DNA of 64,000 nucleotides from CAVXSP01 sp963724645. Lineage in GTDB: Bacteria > Acidobacteriota > Vicinamibacteria > Vicinamibacterales > SCN-69-37. Location of the stretch: contig CAVRVJ010000003.1 in the NCBI GenBank assembly GCA_963724645.1, positions 124,001-188,000 on the forward strand. The letters are read 5' to 3'. The first letter of the stretch is position 1, and each line of letters opens with the position of its first letter. Position numbers and translations under genes: made by a program. The notes under the pieces are model-generated. The model was not told where the DNA came from, did not search any database, and saw only the letters and a list, made by a program, of their open reading frames with translations. This document shows positions 48,767-55,813 of this stretch, one piece after another.

Positions 48767-49844
48767 ATGTCTGACGATGACATCGGATCGGAACAATTCA
48801 CCGACGAAGACCGCGCGTACTCCGGGTCGCGCTTCCGGGACGTCGTCGATGCGCTGTTCGCGAATCCGTATCAAAAGGTGTGGGGCCGCGAAGGCGAACC
48901 GCCGCTGCCGGTTCAGGAACGTGACGATCAGGAGCGTCTTCGGCGGACTGCTCTCGCTCGGCAAGCCGCCCCGTTTCGAGCGCGCGTCCGAGCGGACGCT
49001 CGACTCCGGCGCCGACCTTCGCTGGGGGCCGGATCGGAAAGGCTTCACGCGGCTGCTTCATCCCAACGGCGTCTGCCTCGTCGGGCGCTGGCAGATCACC
49101 GAAGACACGCCGTATTCCGGGTATTTCGCTCGCGGCAGCACGGCGCTCGTGGTCGCCCGGTACTCGAGCGGGGCGGGCGGCAAGCGGCGCGGTCAGATCC
49201 GATCGCTGGCGCTGGTCGGCAAGCTCTTTCCCACGATGGACCCGGACCACGCCGATGCCGCTGCGAACCGCGAACTTCATCACGCAGGAGGACATCGGCG
49301 GGGCGCGAACCGAGTCGATCAACGCCGCCGAACTGCGGAACGCGCCAGACGTGACCGTCTTCCGCCGCGGCCCCGCCGGGACGCTGCTGATCAAGGTCGC
49401 GGCCGTGTTCCGGCGGGTGGACAAGCAGCCCACCATCCGCCAGCTCTATCCGATTGCGGAGCTGGGGAAACCAGCCGGGCGAGCCGACGCAGAGCGCCGG
49501 CGTTCATGCGGCTGCTCGTCGCACCCGGGCAACCGGTGATCCCCGGTGCGGACCTCGACGTCCGCGACGAAGTCATGGCCCAGATCTTCGATCGGGGCGA
49601 TCCGGTGCCGAAGCGGACGCTGACGTTCACGATCGAGGTCACCGACGAGGGCACCACGTCGGGCACGCCGTTCCGCGTGCGCCGCACGTTCCGGAACTGG
49701 CGGCGGATCGGCGCGCTGGTGTTCGACAACGCCGTCGTGTCGTACAACGGCGACGCCGTCATTCATTTTCCGCATCCGACCTGGCGGCAGGATCGCAACG
49801 ATCCGGCGACCGCCACGCGCGTCAACGGCGTGAAAGTCCGGTAG
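48767..49844 (+). CDS. Uncharacterised ~350-aa protein, copy 2 (three frameshifts)
   Basis: A paralogue of the gene at 44.4 kb. ATG 48767 begins MSDDDIGSEQFTDEDRAYSG, and FTRLLHPNGVCLVGRWQITED, LALVGKLFPTMDPDH and LRTANFITQEDIGG match the first copy. Indels near 48915, 49250 and 49490 break the frame; the last segment (VRDEVMAQIFDRGDP, VIHFPHPTW) runs to TAG 49842-49844. About 358 residues when joined. It lacks an adjacent DUF2235 gene, unlike copy 1. Function is unknown. Confidence 0.65.
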
Positions 49845-49850
49845 TGGAGA

Positions 49851-50510
49851 TCATTTCGCCGGCGTGACGGCCACATTCGCAAACTGGCCGTCGGAGTTGT
49901 TCCCCACCCACACACCAACCCATCCCGTCTTGCGGTCGCTCAACTGCTTGACTTCCATGACGGGTGTCCCTGCGCCGTTCACGAACACCTGCACTGACGG
50001 ATACGCGATCACCAGGCGAACGTGGAACCACTCATTCGGATCGGGCGGCGCGGCAATAGCGCGCTCGTACTGATCGGGATGATCCGCACGGAGCCTGTCC
50101 CACGTAAACCCTGGATGCGATTCGTATTGCACGGAGTGCGTTCTGCGTGCGGCCTCGGCGGCTTTGAAGTTGAACGGCCGGAAGTAGACGTTGTCAAACG
50201 TCTTGTCGTCAACGCCGTGAAATGCGACGCCGAGGAAACTCGCCTGCTGCACATCTTTGCCACGCAACTCGAGCTCGATGGTGCAATCGCCGAAGACGGC
50301 GTCGGGCCACCACGCAAGGCCCTCGCCCTCATGGGCGTCGAGACGGACGCCGTGGCGGGTCCCGTCGACGAGCGGCTGCATCTGCCGATTCACGATCTTT
50401 GCCGGCATCGCGGAGGTCAGCGTCCGCGGCGCCTGGAATGCGACGAGCCCGCCGACCCGCGTGACTGTCATCAGAAACAACGCACCGATTACCGGAATCC
50501 GACTATTCAT
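49851..50510 (-). CDS. Secreted LamG/DUF1080-like concanavalin-fold protein
   Basis: A 219-residue exported protein. Residues 1-25 (MNSRIPVIGALFLMTVTRVGG) are a signal peptide. The mature part is a beta-sandwich: WWPDAVFGDCTIELELRG, GVAFHGVDDKTFDNVYFRP, EWFHVRLVIAYPSVQVFVNG and GWVGVWVGNNSDGQFANV, the layout of DUF1080 and LamG domains, which bind or process carbohydrates. No clear catalytic residue is seen. Its ATG overlaps the 3' end of the upstream permease gene (ATGAATAG, 50503-50510), so translation is coupled. Confidence 0.75.
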   Translation of the reverse strand: MNSRIPVIGALFLMTVTRVGGLVAFQAPRTLTSAMPAKIVNRQMQPLVDGTRHGVRLDAHEGEGLAWWPDAVFGDCTIELELRGKDVQQASFLGVAFHGVDDKTFDNVYFRPFNFKAAEAARRTHSVQYESHPGFTWDRLRADHPDQYERAIAAPPDPNEWFHVRLVIAYPSVQVFVNGAGTPVMEVKQLSDRKTGWVGVWVGNNSDGQFANVAVTPAK

Positions 50511-53190
50511 GGCGCACCGCCAGTAAGGGATCGACCAACGACGCGCGCCGCGCCGGCACATAACTGGCCGCCATCGTCAGACCGATCAGCAGGACAGGAA
50601 CAACCATATACGCCGGCTGGCTCGGCTCTGCGAGGCCGGCCAGGGCCGCCGTCAGCAGCCGGCCAGCGGCGAGGCTGCCGATCACACCAAACGCGACGCC
50701 TGTCATCGACAGCGTGAATCCCTGGCGCATCACCATTTTGAGCACATCCGATCGAGCGGCGCCGATGGCCATCCGGATTCCAATCTCTTTCGTCCGGCAC
50801 GCCACTGAGTACGCCACAAGCCCGTAGAGCCCGATGAGCGCGAGGATCAGCCCGAAGACGCCCATCGTCGCGACAACCTGGAAGAGCCGGCGCGGGACTG
50901 CCAGGGCGCGCTGCTGGTAGAACGACGAGAGCGTCCGGACGTTGTAGATCGGCTGCGTGGGATCCAGATCTCTCACCACACCGCGCAGCGGCCCGGCCAA
51001 CGCCGAGACGTCGGCGCTGGCCGATTCGACGAGCAGCGACATCCGCGATCGTTCGTGCTGCGAGAAGGGCAGATAGACAAACGGCCGCGGCAGCTCGCCG
51101 ATGAAGACATACTTTCCGGTCTTCGCGACGCCGACCACCTCCATCCAGGGGCTGCCGTCGGTGTGCAACCGCAACCGTTTGCCAATCGGATCCTGAGCCG
51201 GCCAGTACAGCCTCGCGAACTCTTCGTTCACGATGACGACCGGGCGGGCCGTGTTCCGGTCCTCGGCAAGGAACGCGCGGCCCCGGACAATCTGCGCCCT
51301 GACCGCGGCGAAGTAATGCTCGTCCACGGTGGCCGACAGCACGGGCACGCTTTCCTGGCCCGCCGGGAACTGGTGGCCCTCGGGGACGACGTTCTCGCCC
51401 TCGCTGCTTGGATCGAGCGGCACCGCACCCGTCATCGCCACGGAGACGACCCCCGGCAGTTCCTTGACGCGATCGATCAGATTCCGGTAGAACGCGTGCG
51501 TCTCCGCAGCGCTGTTACCGGCCAGCGATGTGTCGAGCGTCATGGTCAACAGGTGATCGGTGCGGAAGCCGGGATTCATGACGACCGACTTGCGGAATCC
51601 CTCCAGGACGATTCCCGTCGCCACGAGCAGCACCATGGAAAGGGCGACCTGAACGACGACGAGGACATTGCGGCCGGTCGTCCGGTGACGGGCCGTGTCC
51701 CCGCGTTCGGAGCCCTTGAGGGCCGGGACCAGATCGGTCCGCACGCTTCGCCACGCCGGCGCGAGGCCGAACAACAGCGCGCTGACTCCCGCCGCGGCGA
51801 GGCTGAATACCAGCACCCGCCGATCCAACTGCGGCGCGATGACCACCGGAAGGTCAGTCGGTATCTGAATGTCGAGCAGGAAGCGAATTGCCAGCGACGC
51901 GAGCCCGATGCCGAGGCCACAACCGGCGATGGCGAGCAGGACACTCTCGGTGAGCAACTGGCGAAGCAGACGCAAGCGGCTGACGCCCAGCGCCAGGCGG
52001 ATGGCAATCTCCCGCGATCGCGCGCGGGCCCGGCCGAGTAGCAGATTCGCGACATTCGCGCACGCGATCGCCAGCACCAGGGCGACGAGCGCCAGCAGCA
52101 TCACCATCATCATGGCGTCTTCGGGTGAGGCTCGAATGCGCGCGTCGAGATCAGTGCGGAGCGCGATCGCACGATTTCGATTGGCATCCGGATACTGTGC
52201 GACGAGTCCGGTCCAGACCGCAGCCGCTTCCGCCTGCGCGGCGGCCAGCGAGACGTGCGGCTTCAGCCGGGCGCGCATGTCGAACGCCCGGGCCGTCCGG
52301 TCTTCGACGAGGTTCTCGCCGGTCCGGCTCAACCGCTGCGCGAGCATCGCCGGCACGAAGAAGGCGGGGCGGATGTACTGATCCATGCCGGCGAAACGCT
52401 CCGGGGTCACGCCGATGACCTTGAGCGCGAGGCCGTTGACCCAGACGTCGCGGCCGACGATCGACGGATCGCCGCCGAGGGCTCCCTGCCAGAAGTCGTG
52501 GCCCAGCACAAGCACCGCATCGCGATCGGCGACTTTGCCCTCGTCGACCGAGAAGGTCCGTCCTAGCGCCGGAGGAACGCCGAGCGCGCTGAAGAAGTTG
52601 TCGCTCACCGTCATCCCCATGCGCATCTCGGGAACGGCGTCGCGCGCGGACGCGAAGCTGAACGTCGCCAACTGGTAGGCAACGAGACCATCGAACGCAC
52701 GGACGCGCCCGCGAAGGTCGCGATAGTTCGGATAGGAGACCGAACCGGTGTCACCCGCTTCGCCTTGACGCGCGATCCCGACAGCGACGACCGAATCCGG
52801 ATCGCGGATGCCGAGCGGCCGGAACAGCAGGGCGTCGGCGACACTGAAAATCGAGGCGTTGGCGCTGATGCCCATGGCGATCGACAGCAGCGCGATCGCC
52901 GTGAAGCCCGGGCTGGCCGCGAACATCCGTAGCGCGTGGCGGAGATCCTGCCGAAGCTCGCCGAGCACGCGGAATCCCCACGCCTCTCGGGTCCGCTCGA
53001 GACAATTCTCGACGCCGCCAAATTCGACGCGCGCGAGCCTGCGCGCCTCGGCCGGCGCGATGCCCCGCCGCTCGAAGTCGTGCGTCCGCGCCTCCAGATG
53101 AAATGCGAACTCGTCGCGCGCCTCGCGCTCGAGCCGCGCGCGGCGAAATGTGTTGGCGACGCCGGTCGTGAGCCAGGCCAACCACCGCAT
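50503..53190 (-). CDS. ADOP-type duplicated MacB/FtsX permease
   Basis: An 895-residue permease with two FtsX/MacB units and no ATPase, the Acidobacterial duplicated orphan permease (ADOP) design. A 90-residue soluble head (ARDEFAFHLEARTHDFERRG) precedes it. Unit one has ALRMFAASPGFTAIALLSIAMGISANASIFSVADALLFRPL and a periplasmic MacB-like domain, then a helix triplet ending LLLGRARARSREIAIRLALG. Unit two repeats the pattern and ends EIGIRMAIGAARSDVL. The start 53190 (ATG) has CCTCCT on the + strand (AGGAGG on the gene strand) 6 bp away. PadR lies directly upstream and likely regulates it. Substrate unknown. Confidence 0.87.
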   Translation of the reverse strand: MRWLAWLTTGVANTFRRARLEREARDEFAFHLEARTHDFERRGIAPAEARRLARVEFGGVENCLERTREAWGFRVLGELRQDLRHALRMFAASPGFTAIALLSIAMGISANASIFSVADALLFRPLGIRDPDSVVAVGIARQGEAGDTGSVSYPNYRDLRGRVRAFDGLVAYQLATFSFASARDAVPEMRMGMTVSDNFFSALGVPPALGRTFSVDEGKVADRDAVLVLGHDFWQGALGGDPSIVGRDVWVNGLALKVIGVTPERFAGMDQYIRPAFFVPAMLAQRLSRTGENLVEDRTARAFDMRARLKPHVSLAAAQAEAAAVWTGLVAQYPDANRNRAIALRTDLDARIRASPEDAMMMVMLLALVALVLAIACANVANLLLGRARARSREIAIRLALGVSRLRLLRQLLTESVLLAIAGCGLGIGLASLAIRFLLDIQIPTDLPVVIAPQLDRRVLVFSLAAAGVSALLFGLAPAWRSVRTDLVPALKGSERGDTARHRTTGRNVLVVVQVALSMVLLVATGIVLEGFRKSVVMNPGFRTDHLLTMTLDTSLAGNSAAETHAFYRNLIDRVKELPGVVSVAMTGAVPLDPSSEGENVVPEGHQFPAGQESVPVLSATVDEHYFAAVRAQIVRGRAFLAEDRNTARPVVIVNEEFARLYWPAQDPIGKRLRLHTDGSPWMEVVGVAKTGKYVFIGELPRPFVYLPFSQHERSRMSLLVESASADVSALAGPLRGVVRDLDPTQPIYNVRTLSSFYQQRALAVPRRLFQVVATMGVFGLILALIGLYGLVAYSVACRTKEIGIRMAIGAARSDVLKMVMRQGFTLSMTGVAFGVIGSLAAGRLLTAALAGLAEPSQPAYMVVPVLLIGLTMAASYVPARRASLVDPLLAVRHE

Positions 53191-53207
53191 GTCAGCCCTC
53201 CTGATCC

Positions 53208-53294
53208 CGGAAAGCACTCACTTGACGTGGTCTCGTCGCGCGTCCGCGAGGGCGCGGGCGCAACCCACACCACGTCAAGTCAAGTGATCTCCCG
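53208..53294. repeat. Dispersed palindromic element, copy E
   Basis: Left CGGAAAGCACTCACTTGACG and TGGT pair with right ACCACGTCAAGTCAAGTGAT then CTCCCG around the GC core. It lies between PadR and the permease on the same transcript direction, overlaps the PadR stop codon, and abuts the permease ribosome-binding site. Confidence 0.8.
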
Positions 53295-53624
53295 AGTCCT
53301 GGATCGCAGCGCGGCGGTCATGGCATTGACCACCCGCTCCCAGCCATTCAGTTCCTCGCGCAGCCGGCGCCAGCCCGCTGCGGTCAGCCGGTAGAACTTC
53401 GCGCGCCTGTTGTTCTCAGAGACGCCCCACTCGGCGTCGAGCAGGCGCTGGCGTTCCAGACGGGCCAGAGCCGGATAGAGCGCGCCCTGCTCGATCGTGA
53501 GCGCACCGCCGGAAATTTGCTCGATTCGCAGCAGGATGCCGTAGCCGTGTAAAGGGCCCAGGGAGACCGCTTTCAGGATCAGCAGGTCGAGTGTGCCAGG
53601 CAGCAGCTCGGCGGGACCAGCCAT
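53280..53624 (-). CDS. PadR-family transcriptional regulator (acidobacterial type)
   Basis: A 114-residue PadR winged-helix repressor. LLPGTLDLLILKAVSLGPLHGYGI, then LRIEQISGGALTIEQGALYPALARLE and RAKFYRLTAAGWRRL, are the family core. Its length fits the short class paired with ADOP permeases in Acidobacteria. The final codons ATC-ACT-TGA come from palindromic element E. ATG 53624 is preceded by an inverted repeat at 53632-53648 that looks like its own operator. Effector is unknown; the natural target is the downstream permease. Confidence 0.88.
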   Translation of the reverse strand: MAGPAELLPGTLDLLILKAVSLGPLHGYGILLRIEQISGGALTIEQGALYPALARLERQRLLDAEWGVSENNRRAKFYRLTAAGWRRLREELNGWERVVNAMTAALRSRTREIT

Positions 53625-53631
53625 CTTCTAT

Positions 53632-53648
53632 TCCTAAGTCACTTAGGA
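53632..53648. promoter_or_regulatory. Palindromic PadR-type operator
   Basis: TCCTAAGTCACTTAGGA is a perfect inverted repeat with 7-bp arms and a 3-base centre, eight bases upstream of the PadR start. It probably mediates autorepression, by overlapping the promoter or leader. Confidence 0.65.
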
Positions 53649-53695
53649 GAGTAAGGCACACGCTTCTGAGAAGTCAAGTTGTGCTGGTGTGGCGC

Positions 53696-55165
53696 TCACG
53701 CCCTTGGCAGAAGCCCGTATCGCCGCATCCGCGTCCGAAGCTGCTCGCGGCTGATCTTCAACAGATGAGCAGCGCGGGTTTGATTCTGGCCGGTGCGTTC
53801 GAGCGCCTGCACCAGCAAGGTGTGCTCCTGTTCCCAGAGTGAAAGGTCGTCGATCGCGGGAGCCGCCGGCGTCTCCACGGCATGAGACGCAAGCGCCGGC
53901 GCGTCCGGCAACAGGCCCGCGAGCTCGCCGGCGCTGATGGGCTGCTCGTCACCGAGAACGAGAAGTCGCTCGACGAGATTCTCGAGCTCGCGCACGTTGC
54001 CCGGCCACCGATGGGCGCGCAGTCGCGCGAGCCCCTCGGGCGTGATGCCGCGCGCCGAACGGCCCAACTCGCGGGCGAAGCGATTCAGAAAGAACATCAC
54101 GAACGGCTCGACGTCTTCCAAACGCTCCCGCAGCGGGGGCAGGCGGATGGGCACAACGTGGAGTCGATAGAAGAGATCCTCCCGAAAACGCCCCTCGCTT
54201 ACCTCGGCCGCCAGGTCGCGATGTGTCGCGGCGATCAACCGGACGTTCACGCGGATCGCCTGCGTGCCGCCGACCCGGCTGATCTCGCGTTCCTGAAGCA
54301 CGCGCAGGAGCTTGACCTGTGCCGGTGGCGGCAGGTCGCCGATTTCATCGAGGAAGAGCGTGCCGCCGTCGGCCAGCTCGAATCGGCCGATGTGGCGTCG
54401 ATCCGCGCCGGTGAACGCGCCCTTCTCGTGACCGAAAAGCTCGCTCTCCAGTAATCCTTCCGGAAGGGCCCCGCAATCGATCGCGACAAACGGTCCCGTG
54501 GCGCGTGGCGAACGTTCGTGAATGTGGCGGGCGACCTGTTCCTTGCCGGTGCCCGTCTCTCCAACCAGGAGAATTGTCGTTCGGCCTGTGGCGCCCCGCT
54601 CCGCCTCGGTGAGGGCCCGGCGCATCGCCGGACTTTCAGCAATCAAGGGGCGGGCCCGATCGTCTTGTGATCGTCTGACAATCTCGGCGGCCTTGTCGAG
54701 CCGTCGATAGAGACTCGCGTTCTCGAGGGCGACCGCGATGAGCCCGCAGCCGCTCTCGAGCCGCTCGAGATCGGCCGCGGCAAACTCCCCGCCGCCAATC
54801 CGGCTCGTCGTCTCGACGACGCCGATGACCCGATCGCCGATGCTCAGGGGCGCCGCCATGACCGCGTGAGTGCCGGTGCCTGGGGCGAGGTGCGGCTGGC
54901 GCGATTTCAGGACCGCACCCGGGATGCCGGTGGCTTCAGGGAATCGCCGGCCACGGAGGTGGTCGGCCGCTGGTCCGGTCGCGGCGGCGACGACGAACTC
55001 GTGCGCCTCGACATCGTGCAGGAGGATGCGGCTTCCCTCCGCTCCGGCCGATTCCGATGCGTAGGTCAGGGCGCGGCGCAAAGTGTCATCGAGGTCGAGA
55101 AACGCCGTGAGGGCGGCGTCGGCGCTTGCCGATCGCCGCCCTTCGTCGGAATCTGGACGGGGCAC
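53696..55165 (-). CDS. Sigma-54-dependent activator with GAF sensor and Fis HTH
   Basis: A 489-residue bacterial enhancer-binding protein. A GAF domain spans about 25-160. The AAA+ domain has Walker A VGETGTGKE (201-209), the sigma-54 contact loop GAFTGA (249-254) and Walker B LFLDEIGD (270-277). The C-terminal Fis-type helix-turn-helix ends NQTRAAHLLKISREQLRTRMRRYGL. With no receiver domain, it is probably controlled by a small ligand through GAF. The gene just upstream (55200-55601) has a sigma-54-like promoter, a likely target. ATP hydrolysis remodels sigma-54 RNA polymerase. Confidence 0.92.
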   Translation of the reverse strand: MPRPDSDEGRRSASADAALTAFLDLDDTLRRALTYASESAGAEGSRILLHDVEAHEFVVAAATGPAADHLRGRRFPEATGIPGAVLKSRQPHLAPGTGTHAVMAAPLSIGDRVIGVVETTSRIGGGEFAAADLERLESGCGLIAVALENASLYRRLDKAAEIVRRSQDDRARPLIAESPAMRRALTEAERGATGRTTILLVGETGTGKEQVARHIHERSPRATGPFVAIDCGALPEGLLESELFGHEKGAFTGADRRHIGRFELADGGTLFLDEIGDLPPPAQVKLLRVLQEREISRVGGTQAIRVNVRLIAATHRDLAAEVSEGRFREDLFYRLHVVPIRLPPLRERLEDVEPFVMFFLNRFARELGRSARGITPEGLARLRAHRWPGNVRELENLVERLLVLGDEQPISAGELAGLLPDAPALASHAVETPAAPAIDDLSLWEQEHTLLVQALERTGQNQTRAAHLLKISREQLRTRMRRYGLLPRA

Positions 55166-55199
55166 GGAGGAATTCTAGCGCGTCGTCCGCGGCTAGGCG

Positions 55200-55601
55200 T
55201 TACATCGCCGAGATGACCACTCGCTCGGCCGGCGCGTTTGTCGCATGGCGCTTGTCCTTGGCACCCTGCGGCCGCGGTATCTCGCGCCCGAGGCCATTGC
55301 CGGTCCAGGCTTCGATCATCTCGTAGTTGTCACCGATCTTCAGAAAGACCACGGCCAATCCGGCCTGCGCTCGTGAGTCAACCGGTTTGGTCACCGCCAG
55401 GGCTGACTGGCTGGGGCCGCTCACCAACAGGAAGGCCTCGCGCGTAGAAAGCGTGTAGAACCCGGGCGCCAGGGTCCTGCCGTTGACGGTGAAGCTGAAT
55501 GGAATGTGGCAGGTCAACTCCGATGCCGATGCAGTCACGAACATGGGAGTGAACAGGGTCAGAGCCGCCGTTACCGCAACGCTGGAGAGAATGTGTTTCA
55601 T
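55200..55601 (-). CDS. Small secreted protein of acidobacterial type
   Basis: A 133-residue exported protein: signal peptide MKHILSSVAVTAALTLFTP through SASA, then CHIPFSFTVNGRTLAPGFYTL, a motif frequent in small secreted proteins of Acidobacteria. No enzymatic residues are seen. GGAGGAG precedes ATG 55601. A sigma-54-type promoter lies upstream (55646-55661) and the cognate-looking activator follows 34 bp downstream on the same strand. Confidence 0.78.
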   Translation of the reverse strand: MKHILSSVAVTAALTLFTPMFVTASASELTCHIPFSFTVNGRTLAPGFYTLSTREAFLLVSGPSQSALAVTKPVDSRAQAGLAVVFLKIGDNYEMIEAWTGNGLGREIPRPQGAKDKRHATNAPAERVVISAM

Positions 55602-55645
55602 GACTCCTCCTTGGCCTCTTGGATCATCTTGGCGCTCCACACTTG

Positions 55646-55661
55646 TGCAGGTTGCGTGCCG
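55646..55661 (-). promoter_or_regulatory. Sigma-54 (-24/-12) promoter
   Basis: Read on the minus strand, CGGCACGCAACCTGCA matches TGGCACG-N4-TTGCA at all but two positions, with GG and GC correctly 12 bases apart. The predicted start would give a leader of about 34 bases with an AGGAGGAG site before the ATG at 55601. Confidence 0.7.
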
Positions 55662-55813
55662 TCGGAATCGCTGCATCTATCAGCGAAATGGCGTTCGGCG
55701 AATCAGGATGTGTGTTTCTCTCGTCAGCGCGGCTGTGCCAATCTGCACAACGGTGTGTGGCATGACACAGCGCCCTGCCTGATGGCTCAGGCGGCCGCCC
55801 ATCGCGCGGCTCT

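Noticed and set aside
7951..53294. Element copies as a CRISPR array
   Set aside because: The copies are far apart, vary in orientation and have no spacers or cas genes.
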